From assembly GCF_900636535.1 (NCBI RefSeq), contig NZ_LR134289.1, positions 4,171,001-4,235,000 of the forward strand: 64,000 nucleotides of DNA. The letters are read 5' to 3'. This DNA is from Chryseobacterium gleum. Lineage in GTDB: Bacteria > Bacteroidota > Bacteroidia > Flavobacteriales > Weeksellaceae. The notes under the pieces were generated by a model that saw only the letters and a list, made by a program, of their open reading frames with translations, ran no database searches and was not told the origin of the DNA. The position numbers and the translations under genes were made by a program. Below are positions 26,664 through 34,496 of this stretch, one piece after another; position 1 is the first letter of the stretch; each line of letters opens with the position of its first letter.

Positions 26664-27413
26664 ATGAACCCATTATATAATTATTTATTAAAACTAGCAG
26701 ATGACAGTTTCATTATGGGGCAACGTCTGTCTGAATGGTGCGGTGAAGGTCCTTACTTAGAGGAAGATATTGCATTGACGAATATTGCATTGGATGAGCT
26801 GGGACAAGCGAATAACTTTTATGTTTATGCTTCAAGAGTGATTGATAACGGTAAAAGTGAAGATGATATTGCGTTTTTAAGATATGAGCACGAATATCTG
26901 AACGCCCACTGGACAGAACTTCCCAATGAAGATTATGCCCAAACCATTCTGAAAGTTTATGTTTTTGCAGTATATCAGAAACTGATGTATGAAGCATTAT
27001 CAAACTCTGCTAATGAAGAATTGAGCGCCATAGCCCAGAAATCATTAAAAGAAGTAAGATATCATTATACGCACGCCGCATCATGGATGAAAATCTTTGC
27101 CCAGGGAACAGAAGAAAGTAAGTCCCGTTTAGTAAAAGCTGTTGAAAATATCTGGGAATATACAAAAGGTCTTTTTGCGAAAACAGAAGGAGAGGAAGAC
27201 TTGGTAGCTTTGAATATTGCTCCGGATACAGATGTCCTTTATGGAGAATTCCTTGCGATTACAAAGAAAGATTTTGTAGATTTCGGTTTAGAATATCCGC
27301 AGAATCCTTTCATGCAGCCAAAATCCAGAACAGGATATCACACGGAATATTTCGGATATATCCTTTGTGAGCTTCAGTATATGCAGAGAGCATATCCTGG
27401 ATGTACTTGGTAA
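26664..27413 (+). CDS. paaC: Phenylacetyl-CoA 1,2-epoxidase structural subunit PaaC
   Basis: A 249-residue ferritin-like subunit that pairs with PaaA. The start MNPLYNYLLKLADDSFIMGQRLSEWCGEGPYLEEDIAL matches the family; an earlier in-frame ATG at 26625 lies in the low-complexity spacer. LDELGQAN and the C-terminal GRTEYF-like segment (SRTGYHTEYFGYILCELQYMQRAYPG) are characteristic of PaaC. It is needed for complex stability and catalysis, although the active iron site is in PaaA. Confidence 0.97.
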   Translation: MNPLYNYLLKLADDSFIMGQRLSEWCGEGPYLEEDIALTNIALDELGQANNFYVYASRVIDNGKSEDDIAFLRYEHEYLNAHWTELPNEDYAQTILKVYVFAVYQKLMYEALSNSANEELSAIAQKSLKEVRYHYTHAASWMKIFAQGTEESKSRLVKAVENIWEYTKGLFAKTEGEEDLVALNIAPDTDVLYGEFLAITKKDFVDFGLEYPQNPFMQPKSRTGYHTEYFGYILCELQYMQRAYPGCTW

Positions 27414-27419
27414 AAAGTC

Positions 27420-28229
27420 ATGAAAAAATTGCTTCTGGGAATATTGGCTTTTTTTCTTGCGGTCTATGTGATATTATGTATTGGTCTTTATTTCTATCAG
27501 GAGAAAATTATTTTTTATCCGGAAAAGCTGCCGGATAATTACAAATTTAAATTTGATAATGATTTTGAAGAAGTAACGATCAGAACAAAAGATAATAAGA
27601 ATTTAAATGCTGTATTATTTAAAGCACAAAATCCAAAAGGAGTCATCTTATATCTTCATGGAAACGGAGGGTCAATAAAGGGCTGGGGAGAAGTAGCTCA
27701 GTTATACAGAAGTATGAACTATGATACGTTTATACTTGATTACCGGGGCTATGGAAAAAGTGAAGATAAAATTAGCAGTAAAGATCAGATTTTTTCGGAT
27801 GTTGATGCTGCGTATAAAGAACTTTTGAAACGATATCCGGAGAATAGGATTATTATTTTAGGATATTCTGTAGGAACAGGACTGGCTGCAAAACTGGCGT
27901 CAGAGCATCAAGCAAAATTGCTTATTTTACAGGCTCCATATTATAGCACAGAAGATGAAATGAGCCAGAAATTTTCATTTCTTCCGAGATTTTTACTGAA
28001 ATATAATTTTGAAACCGGTAAATATTTAGAAACAGTTAAGTCACCGATAATTATTTTTCATGGCGATAAAGATGAGGTTATTAATTACAAGGCATCTTTA
28101 AAACTTAAGAATAATTTTAAAAAAGATGATAGCCTGATTATATTAAAAGATCAGTATCACAACGGCATAACAGATAATTTAGATTATCAGAAAGCAATGA
28201 AAATAATTCTTGATTCTGATAAAAAATAA
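27420..28229 (+). CDS. Membrane-anchored alpha/beta hydrolase
   Basis: A 269-residue protein with an N-terminal membrane anchor (residues 4-24). LHGNGGS forms the oxyanion loop, DYRGYGKSE follows, and the nucleophile Ser lies in LGYSVGTG. The acid is probably in FHGDKDEVI and the His in QYHNGI. It belongs to the BEM46/ABHD13-like group. It is not a standard paa gene but is placed between paaC and paaD with 6-bp and 3-bp gaps, so it is co-transcribed. A role in hydrolysing stray CoA esters or lactones is speculative. Confidence 0.85.
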   Translation: MKKLLLGILAFFLAVYVILCIGLYFYQEKIIFYPEKLPDNYKFKFDNDFEEVTIRTKDNKNLNAVLFKAQNPKGVILYLHGNGGSIKGWGEVAQLYRSMNYDTFILDYRGYGKSEDKISSKDQIFSDVDAAYKELLKRYPENRIIILGYSVGTGLAAKLASEHQAKLLILQAPYYSTEDEMSQKFSFLPRFLLKYNFETGKYLETVKSPIIIFHGDKDEVINYKASLKLKNNFKKDDSLIILKDQYHNGITDNLDYQKAMKIILDSDKK

Positions 28230-28232
28230 AAT

Positions 28233-28697
28233 ATGAATCAGCTTTTAGATTTATTAAAAACAATCCCAGATCCGGAAATTCCGGTAATCAACATTGTAGA
28301 ATTGGGAATTGTAAGAGATGCAAAGGTTACAGGTGAAAACACCTGTGAAGTGATCATTACTCCTACTTATTCTGCCTGTCCTGCTATGTTTACCATCGAA
28401 GAGGATATTATCAAAATGATGAAAGAAAATGGATGGGAAGCAAAAGTAGTAACCAAAATGTTTCCGATCTGGACAACAGACTGGTTAACAGATGAAGCGA
28501 GAGAAAAACTCCGTGCGTACGGAATCACTCCTCCCGAAAAAGGAGCAGACGAACATCACATCGGGAAACCGAAAAAATGTCCACGCTGTGGTTCTGAGAA
28601 TACCAAGCAGATCAGCAGATTCGGGTCTACTTTGTGTAAGGCCTCGTATCAATGTTTAGACTGCCTGGAGCCTTTTGATTATTTTAAATGTCATTAA
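28233..28697 (+). CDS. paaD: Phenylacetyl-CoA 1,2-epoxidase maturation subunit PaaD
   Basis: A 154-residue protein. The N-terminal MIP18/SufT-like (DUF59) domain has DPEIPVINIVELGIVRD and the YSACPAM motif with its reactive Cys. The C-terminal zinc-ribbon-like region has CPRCGSENT and YQCLDCLEPF. It is thought to help iron or Fe-S assembly for the epoxidase complex. Confidence 0.95.
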   Translation: MNQLLDLLKTIPDPEIPVINIVELGIVRDAKVTGENTCEVIITPTYSACPAMFTIEEDIIKMMKENGWEAKVVTKMFPIWTTDWLTDEAREKLRAYGITPPEKGADEHHIGKPKKCPRCGSENTKQISRFGSTLCKASYQCLDCLEPFDYFKCH

Positions 28698-28860
28698 TAA
28701 TGCGATAACTGTAAACAATGAATTAACCATAGCCCATCAATAAAATTGACGAATATGCAGAGCATAACGATGGTATTGCTAGATTGTTAAAATCTTAGGT
28801 GGTTACATGAATTTATATTGTTAAATTAGTGCATTGTTAAATAATAAATTAATAAAAACT
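28698..28860. other. paaD-paaG spacer with repeat remnants
   Basis: A 163-bp gap with no reading frame of interest. Its 3' half contains ATTGTTAAATTAGTGCATTG and TTGTTAAATAATAAATT (about 28818-28850), words shared with the element at 26203-26303. It is probably a degraded copy of that family. Confidence 0.5.
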
Positions 28861-29661
28861 ATGTATACACAACTCGATATTGAAACGCATTTTGACGGGA
28901 AGCTTAAAATCGCATATCTTAATCAACCGGAAACCATGAATGCCCTTACCAAGCCGGCTTTAGCGGATCTTAGAGATTTTGTCAAAGAATGCAGTGAAGA
29001 CGAAACCGTAAGATGTGTTGCTATTTCCGGAAGAGGAAGAGCGTTCTGCTCAGGTCAGAATCTGGATGAAGCTTTTGTGGTAGGCAAAGAACATCACGAT
29101 CATGACATCATCAGAAAAATTGTGGTCGATTATTATAATCCACTGGTTTTGGAAGTTACCCGTTGCAAAAAGCCGGTTATTGCTTTAGTCAATGGTCCTG
29201 CAGTAGGAGCTGGAGCGATGTTGGCATTGATCTCTGATTTCGTTTTAGCAAATGAAAAAGCATATTTTGCTCAGGCATTTTCAAATATCGGTTTGATTCC
29301 TGATACCGGAGGAACTTACTTCTTACCTAAACTTTTAGGCAGACAATTGGCTAATTATTTAGCATTTACAGGTAAAAAATTATCTGCAGAAGAATCCAAA
29401 TCTTATGGCCTTGTAGCGGAAGTTTTCAGTGAAGAAGAATTTGTTCCAAAATCTATGGAAATCCTTGAAAGAATGGCAAACATGCCGACAGCAGCCATAA
29501 AGCTTACGAAAAAAGCATTTGCCCATTCTTATAACAATACATTGAAAGAACAACTGGAACTGGAAGGTGATCTTCAGCAGGAAGCTGCAGAAACAGAAGA
29601 CTTTATTGAAGGTGTAAACGCCTTTTTACAGAAAAGAAAACCTAATTATAAAGGAAAATAA
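28861..29661 (+). CDS. paaG: Enoyl-CoA hydratase/isomerase family, probable 1,2-epoxyphenylacetyl-CoA isomerase
   Basis: A 266-residue crotonase-fold protein starting MYTQLDIETHFDGKLKIAYL; an in-frame ATG at 28834 lies in the spacer. The CoA/oxyanion segments SGRGRAFCSGQNLDE and ALVNGPAVGAGAMLALISDF are clear, as is GLIPDTGGTYFLPKLLG, whose Asp in the active-site loop is typical of PaaG. It converts the epoxide to oxepin-CoA. No separate paaF is present in the operon; the crotonase at 45596-46360 is a possible partner. Confidence 0.88.
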   Translation: MYTQLDIETHFDGKLKIAYLNQPETMNALTKPALADLRDFVKECSEDETVRCVAISGRGRAFCSGQNLDEAFVVGKEHHDHDIIRKIVVDYYNPLVLEVTRCKKPVIALVNGPAVGAGAMLALISDFVLANEKAYFAQAFSNIGLIPDTGGTYFLPKLLGRQLANYLAFTGKKLSAEESKSYGLVAEVFSEEEFVPKSMEILERMANMPTAAIKLTKKAFAHSYNNTLKEQLELEGDLQQEAAETEDFIEGVNAFLQKRKPNYKGK

Positions 29662-29663
29662 TT

Positions 29664-30060
29664 AATTTGAAAATGAGTTAATTTGAGAATTTGAAAATGA
29701 GGAATGACAAAGAAAATATTATTGTAAATAAGACTTTTGATTTTGCACTCAATATCATTGAATTTTCAGAATATTTATACGATGCGAAAAAAATTCCTTT
29801 GGCAAATCAAATTTTTAAATCAGGAACTTCAATTGGAGCGAATGTAAGAGAAGCTCAAAATGCAGAAAGTAAGGCAGATTTTATTCATAAATTAAAAATT
29901 GCAGCTAAAGAGTATTGGCTTTTGCTGTGCTTAAAGTCTCCATATTTGAAATCTCCAAACGAAAAATTACTATCTGATTTAAAAGAAATTTTATTAATCC
30001 TGTCTAAAATTATTTCAAGTTCAAAATTAAGTAATTTTCAAATTAACTCATTTTCAAATT
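29664..30060. mobile_element. IVP-carrying inverted-repeat element (AATTTGAAAATG family, copy 2)
   Basis: A 397-bp unit whose ends, 29664-29686 and 30038-30060, are exact 23-bp reverse complements beginning AATTTGAAAATG. Between them lies a four-helix-bundle gene. It begins 2 bp after the paaG stop codon and ends 14 bp before the paaH start, so it is inserted cleanly inside the operon. Shorter, gene-less relatives are at 25150-25259 and 34401-34491. No target-site duplication can be defined because the flanks are AT-rich. Confidence 0.65.
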
Positions 30061-30071
30061 TTCAAATTTAA
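29697..30071 (+). CDS. Four-helix bundle protein (23S rRNA IVP / S23 family)
   Basis: A 124-residue protein starting at the ATG within the repeat (MRNDKENIIVNKTFDFALN). It carries the family signature YLYDAKKIPLANQIFKSGTSIGANVREAQNAESKADFIHKL, then KIAAKEYWLLLCLK. This family occurs as the ORF of 23S rRNA intervening sequences and is related in fold to Avd of diversity-generating retroelements. The last 14 residues (SNFQINSFSNFQI type) are simply the translation of the right inverted-repeat arm. The usual ELxEtxYWL segment appears shortened (KEYWLLLC), so some residues may be missing. Function is unknown; nucleic-acid binding is suspected for the family. Confidence 0.88.
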   Translation: MRNDKENIIVNKTFDFALNIIEFSEYLYDAKKIPLANQIFKSGTSIGANVREAQNAESKADFIHKLKIAAKEYWLLLCLKSPYLKSPNEKLLSDLKEILLILSKIISSSKLSNFQINSFSNFQI

Positions 30072-30074
30072 AAT

Positions 30075-31205
30075 ATGAATGTAGGAATTATCGGTGCCGG
30101 AACAATGGGAATCGGCATTGCACAGGTAGCCGCAACGAACGGATGCAAAGTATGGGTGTATGACGCCAATGCAAAACAAGTAGAAACGGCCACGGTAGGT
30201 TTGGAAAAAACATTGACCAAATTGGTGGATAAACAAAAAATTTCAGCGGAGAAAATGACTGAAATTTTAGCCAACATTTCCATTGCTACAGAACTGAGAG
30301 ATTTCAAAGATTGTGAGCTGATTATTGAAGCCATTATCGAAAACAAAGAGATCAAGACAAAAGTTTTTACAGAGCTTGAAAATTATGTTTCAGAAAGCTG
30401 TATTCTTAGTTCCAATACCTCATCTATCTCTATCACCTCTCTGGGTGCAGAACTAAAGAAACCGGAGCGTTTCATCGGAATTCACTTTTTCAATCCGGCT
30501 CCGTTTATGCCTTTAGTGGAAGTTATTCCATCCTTATTAACAGAAAAAACATTAGCAGAAAAAATCTACAACCTCATGAAAGAATGGGGGAAGACTCCTG
30601 TTATTGCCAAAGATATTCCCGGATTCATCGTCAACAGAATTGCCAGACCTTATTATGGGGAAGGCTTGAGAATTGTTGAAGAAAATATTGCAACACCGGA
30701 ACAGGTAGATGATGCCATGAAAACTTTAGGAAACTTCAAAATGGGACCTTTCGAATTGATGGATCTTATCGGAGTGGATGTAAATTTTGCTGTAACAACA
30801 ACTGTTTACAAAGACTATTTCTACGATCCGAAATACAAACCATCCTTACTTCAGCAAAGAATGTCTGAAGCCAAACTTCACGGCAGAAAAACAGGAAAAG
30901 GCTTCTACGATTACAGTGAAGGAGCAGAAAAACCTGTTGCTCAGAAAGACGATGCTTTATACCAGCAGATCTTTTTAAGAATCATTTCCATGTTGATTAA
31001 TGAGGCTGTTGAAGCGAAAAGATTAGGAGTAGCCAATGACGAAGATATTGAGTTGGCCATGCAGAAAGGCGTCAACTATCCGAAAGGATTATTAAGCTGG
31101 GGTAAAGAGATCGGATATGCAAAAATCTCCGAAACTTTACAAAACCTTTACGAAGAATATCAGGAAGAAAGATACAGGCAAAGTCCTTTGTTGAAGAAAA
31201 TGTAA
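30075..31205 (+). CDS. paaH: 3-hydroxyacyl-CoA dehydrogenase PaaH
   Basis: A 376-residue NAD-dependent dehydrogenase that oxidises 3-hydroxyadipyl-CoA to 3-oxoadipyl-CoA. The Rossmann motif is at the N terminus (IIGAGTMGIGIAQ). SSNTSSISI, the catalytic His in GIHFFNPAPFMPLVEVI and the Asn/Glu region (NRIARPYYGEGLRIVEE) are present. The C-terminal dimerisation domain has GPFELMDLIGVDVN and RKTGKGFYDY. It starts 3 bp after the IVP gene. Confidence 0.95.
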   Translation: MNVGIIGAGTMGIGIAQVAATNGCKVWVYDANAKQVETATVGLEKTLTKLVDKQKISAEKMTEILANISIATELRDFKDCELIIEAIIENKEIKTKVFTELENYVSESCILSSNTSSISITSLGAELKKPERFIGIHFFNPAPFMPLVEVIPSLLTEKTLAEKIYNLMKEWGKTPVIAKDIPGFIVNRIARPYYGEGLRIVEENIATPEQVDDAMKTLGNFKMGPFELMDLIGVDVNFAVTTTVYKDYFYDPKYKPSLLQQRMSEAKLHGRKTGKGFYDYSEGAEKPVAQKDDALYQQIFLRIISMLINEAVEAKRLGVANDEDIELAMQKGVNYPKGLLSWGKEIGYAKISETLQNLYEEYQEERYRQSPLLKKM

Positions 31206-31206
31206 T

Positions 31207-31674
31207 ATGAAATATTTTCCTGAAAGATATGATGAAATAAAATCTTTAAACTCTGTTGAAAAGATTTTATCAAATATAAATAGCAATAGTGAGAAAAGTT
31301 ATTCTCTAACAATGAACCGTACTAGAAAATTTTTAAGAGGATATACGGAGAAAAATTTTTTTAAAGTAATAAGTGCCGAGGTACCATTGGGAGCTTTGTG
31401 TGTTTTTGAAGGTCAATTGTTTCAAAAGGAACATGAGACAATAATAAAGTTGAATTCAAAATTTCATAGAACTTTTAGAATAATGTTATTTGTTTGGGGT
31501 ATTCTTCCGGTTTTTGCGATAATTGTTAATTGCTTTCAAACTGGAGCAATTGCATTAGCATTATTATTACCACTTGCTATGTTTTATACAATAATCTATT
31601 TCGTAATTAAATTTTATTTCAAAAGATCTTATGAAAATGGAATTAAAGATTTGAATAGGATTATTAATGAATAA
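31207..31674 (+). CDS. Unknown small membrane protein in paa operon
   Basis: A 155-residue protein starting 1 bp after paaH. The N-terminal 90 residues are soluble and basic. They are followed by two membrane helices (about 93-112, MLFVWGILPVFAIIVNCF, and 115-137). It has no recognisable domain and its codon use is more AT-rich than that of the paa genes. It is not a known pathway component and may be a recent insertion. Confidence 0.7.
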   Translation: MKYFPERYDEIKSLNSVEKILSNINSNSEKSYSLTMNRTRKFLRGYTEKNFFKVISAEVPLGALCVFEGQLFQKEHETIIKLNSKFHRTFRIMLFVWGILPVFAIIVNCFQTGAIALALLLPLAMFYTIIYFVIKFYFKRSYENGIKDLNRIINE

Positions 31675-31685
31675 ATTAACTTATA

Positions 31686-31994
31686 ATGAATATAGATGAA
31701 TTCAGGGCTGAACTGGAAACCAGGCTTCTGATTGAGAAACAGTATTTAACTCAGGAAGCATCCTCTGTTAATGAGCAGGAAAGACTCGAGTTACTGGGAA
31801 AGTTTAATGAAAAATATAAAGAGCTGATCAAAAGATTAGCCAACGAAAATGGAATTGATTTAAACGCATCCTATCCCTCTGAAAATTCATCAGATTCAGA
31901 AAATCTTTCATACGGGCAGATCATTCTGGGTAAAACAATGAATGTTTACGACAGATTATCCGATGAGCTGTATGAAGAAATAACAAACATATAA
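31686..31994 (+). CDS. Unknown 102-residue acidic protein
   Basis: A short soluble protein that looks helical (IDEFRAELETRLLIEKQYLTQEA) with an acidic Ser/Asn-rich middle (YPSENSSDSENLS). I do not recognise a family. It lies between an unknown membrane protein and paaI with 11-bp and 9-bp gaps, so it is part of the operon. Confidence 0.6.
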   Translation: MNIDEFRAELETRLLIEKQYLTQEASSVNEQERLELLGKFNEKYKELIKRLANENGIDLNASYPSENSSDSENLSYGQIILGKTMNVYDRLSDELYEEITNI

Positions 31995-32003
31995 TTAATA
32001 GAA

Positions 32004-32417
32004 ATGAATCCAAGACAAGTAGCAGATTATATGTTCAATCAGGATTATTTTTCCCAGTGGATGAATATCAGGATGATTGAAGTAAAAGAAAATTACTGTT
32101 TAATAGAAATGCCGATCAAGAAGGATATGCTGAACGGCCTTAAGACAGTTCATGGTGGTGTTACCTTTGCATTTGCAGACTCTGCGCTGGCATTTTCTTC
32201 CAATAATACCGGAGATGCTGCTGTAGCCTTGAACTGCATCATCAATTTTACCAAGGCAGGAAAGGCAGGTGATGTTTTCAGAGCAGAAAGTGTTTTGGTT
32301 AATGATACAAGGAAAACAGCAGTGTATGACATTCAGATCACAAATCAAAACAGCGAGCTGATTGCAAAATTTGTAGGAACAGTCTACAAAATAGGGAAAA
32401 AAGTAACCGACTTATAA
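32004..32417 (+). CDS. paaI: Hotdog-fold phenylacetic acid degradation thioesterase PaaI
   Basis: A 137-residue hotdog protein with the PaaI signature TVHGGVTFAFADSALAFSSN, containing the catalytic Asp, and ALNCIINFTKAGKAGDVF. In other bacteria PaaI hydrolyses ring-hydroxylated phenylacetyl-CoA to release CoA when the pathway stalls. Length and context are as expected. Confidence 0.93.
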   Translation: MNPRQVADYMFNQDYFSQWMNIRMIEVKENYCLIEMPIKKDMLNGLKTVHGGVTFAFADSALAFSSNNTGDAAVALNCIINFTKAGKAGDVFRAESVLVNDTRKTAVYDIQITNQNSELIAKFVGTVYKIGKKVTDL

Positions 32418-32447
32418 AACTTAATACCAAACACCAGATTAACCAAA

Positions 32448-33143
32448 ATGAGAAAAATATTTATGTTACTTTTTGGGATTTCAACCCTTCTCGTTAATGC
32501 CCAGAAGAAAGTGAACGAAGTGTTGAAAAAAGAACTTGATGCTATTATGAAGGTGGATCAGGGGTATAGAATGCTTTTTGATACTGAGATCACTCCCGAG
32601 AAAAAAGAGCAACTCTTGAAAGACCTGAATATTGACCAAGAAGAATTCAAAAAGAAAAACTGGATGTTGGTGGCGGAACACGATAGTCTGAACATGCAGA
32701 AGATTGAAAAAATTATTGCTCAATATGGCTATCCCGGGAAAACCCTGGTAGGAGAACCTACCAATCAGGCGGCCTGGTATGTAATTCAGCATTCAACAAA
32801 AATTGGAAAATACCTGCCTCTCATTAAAGAAGCTGGAAAAAAGAAGGAAATTCCTTTCACCTGGGTTGCTATGATGGAGGACAGGTACCTGATGCAGCAA
32901 GATAAAGAACAGATCTATGGAACACAGGGAAAAGGTGAAATGACAAAAGATAAAGATGGTAAACAGGTGTTTGTCAATTTTGTATGGCCGGTACAAGATC
33001 TTAAAAATGTTAATAAAAGAAGAAAAGAAGCAGGTTTCGATTCTACCCTTGAAGAAAATGCCAAAAGAATGTTCGGACCGGACTTTAAATATGAACCTTA
33101 TACTTTAAAACAGGCTTTAGAATTAAGAAATAAAAACAAATAA
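32448..33143 (+). CDS. DUF6624-like secreted protein
   Basis: A 231-residue protein with a signal peptide (MLLFGISTLLVNAQ). The body has MKVDQGYR near the start, YGYPGKTLVGEPTNQAAWYVIQH and later MMEDRYLMQQDKEQIYGTQ, NKRRKEAGFD. This order of motifs matches the DUF6624 family of uncharacterised Bacteroidota proteins. It has no known link to phenylacetate and is carried as a passenger within the operon. Confidence 0.75.
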   Translation: MRKIFMLLFGISTLLVNAQKKVNEVLKKELDAIMKVDQGYRMLFDTEITPEKKEQLLKDLNIDQEEFKKKNWMLVAEHDSLNMQKIEKIIAQYGYPGKTLVGEPTNQAAWYVIQHSTKIGKYLPLIKEAGKKKEIPFTWVAMMEDRYLMQQDKEQIYGTQGKGEMTKDKDGKQVFVNFVWPVQDLKNVNKRRKEAGFDSTLEENAKRMFGPDFKYEPYTLKQALELRNKNK

Positions 33144-33146
33144 ATC

Positions 33147-33190
33147 CGGTATTGTTATACTGTTACATTATCAGATTGTTATATTAAAAT
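33147..33190. repeat. Short ATTGTTATA-type repeat in spacer before paaJ
   Basis: Words TATTGTTATACTGTTACATT and GATTGTTATATTAAAAT resemble those of the element at 26203-26303. It fills the 51-bp gap between the DUF6624 gene and paaJ. Confidence 0.4.
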
Positions 33191-33194
33191 AATT

Positions 33195-34400
33195 ATGAAC
33201 AACGTATACATCATAGACTATGTCAGAACTCCCATCTCAAAATTACAGGGAGGATTATCAGAAGTAAGAGCCGATGATCTGGCTGCTATTGTAATCAAAG
33301 AAGTAGTAGCAAGAAATCCTGAAGTTCCTGTGGAGGAAATTGAAGATGTTATTTTCGGTTGTGCCAATCAGGCTGGAGAAGATAACAGAAACGTTGCAAG
33401 AATGGGACTTTTATTGGCTGGTCTTCCTTATAAAATTGGTGGCGAAACTGTCAACAGACTATGCGCTTCAGGAATGTCTGCGGTAGCCAATGCATTCCGT
33501 TCAATTGCTGCAGGAGAAGGAGAAATTTATATTGCAGGAGGAGTGGAGCATATGACGCGTTCTCCTTATGTAATGTCAAAGCCCAGCGCTGCTTTCGGAA
33601 GAGACAGCCAGATGTTTGATACAACTTTCGGATGGCGTTTTATCAATCCTAAAATGAAAGAAATGTACGGGGTTGACGGGATGGGAGAAACCGCTGAAAA
33701 TTTAGCAGATATTCACCAGATCAACAGGGAGGATCAGGATAAATTTGCTCTTTGGTCTCAGCAGAAAGCAACAAAAGCTCAGGAAAGCGGAAGACTGGCA
33801 GAAGAAATTGTAAAAGTTGAAATTCCTCAGAGAAAAGGCGATCCAATCATTTTCGAAAAAGATGAATTTATTAAACCTTCTTCATCGATGGAAGGGTTGG
33901 CAAAACTTCGTCCGGCTTTCCGAAAAGAAGGAACGGTAACTGCAGGAAATGCTTCAGGAATGAATGACGGAGCTGCTGCTTTGATTTTAGCGAGCGAAGA
34001 AGCGGTAAAAAAATATAGTTTAAAACCTAAAGCAAAAATTCTGGGATCTTCTGTGGCAGGTGTCGAACCAAGAATTATGGGAATCGGACCGGTGGAAGCT
34101 ACTCAAAAATTGTTGAAAAGATTAAATCTATCCCTTGAGGATATGGATATCATCGAATTAAATGAAGCATTCGCAGCACAGGCACTGGCTGTAACAAGAA
34201 GCTTAGGTTTAAAAGATGATGATGAAAGAATAAATCCGAATGGAGGTGCCATTGCAATCGGTCACCCGCTGGGAGTATCCGGAGCAAGAATTGTAGGCTC
34301 TGCAGCCATGGAACTTCAGAAGCAGGATAAAAAATATGCATTGTGTACCCTTTGTATCGGTGTCGGACAAGGATATGCGATGGTCATTGAAAAAGTATAA
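33195..34400 (+). CDS. paaJ: 3-oxoadipyl-CoA thiolase
   Basis: A 401-residue thiolase. It has the active-site Cys in NRLCASGMSAV, the His in IAIGHPLGVSGAR and the second Cys in LCTLCIGVGQGYAM. GGVEHMTRSPYVM and NEAFAAQALA are conserved in 3-oxoadipyl-CoA thiolases (PaaJ/PcaF). It acts at the last step, giving acetyl-CoA and succinyl-CoA, and probably also cleaves 3-oxo-5,6-dehydrosuberyl-CoA. Confidence 0.94.
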   Translation: MNNVYIIDYVRTPISKLQGGLSEVRADDLAAIVIKEVVARNPEVPVEEIEDVIFGCANQAGEDNRNVARMGLLLAGLPYKIGGETVNRLCASGMSAVANAFRSIAAGEGEIYIAGGVEHMTRSPYVMSKPSAAFGRDSQMFDTTFGWRFINPKMKEMYGVDGMGETAENLADIHQINREDQDKFALWSQQKATKAQESGRLAEEIVKVEIPQRKGDPIIFEKDEFIKPSSSMEGLAKLRPAFRKEGTVTAGNASGMNDGAAALILASEEAVKKYSLKPKAKILGSSVAGVEPRIMGIGPVEATQKLLKRLNLSLEDMDIIELNEAFAAQALAVTRSLGLKDDDERINPNGGAIAIGHPLGVSGARIVGSAAMELQKQDKKYALCTLCIGVGQGYAMVIEKV

Positions 34401-34491
34401 TTAATTTGAAAGTGAGCTAATTTGAGAATTTGAAAATGATGAAAGACATTATTAATTTTCAAATTAGCTCATTCTCAGATTTTAAAATTAA
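34401..34491. repeat. AATTTGAAAATG-type inverted-repeat element, copy 3
   Basis: It begins directly after the paaJ stop. The left arm (34402-34439) and right arm (34453-34491) are imperfect reverse complements and share GAGCTAATTTGA. The corresponding word in copy 2 is GAGTTAATTTGA in both arms, so the arms co-vary. There is no gene inside; the loop is about 13 bp. Confidence 0.75.
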
Positions 34492-34496
34492 AAAAA

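Noticed and set aside
25150..30071. AATTTGAAAATG repeats as a CRISPR array
   Set aside because: Copies are kilobases apart, are palindromic with variable words, have no regular unique spacers and no cas genes nearby.
29697..30071. S23/IVP gene as part of a 23S rRNA intervening sequence
   Set aside because: No rRNA sequence surrounds it; it lies between paaG and paaH.
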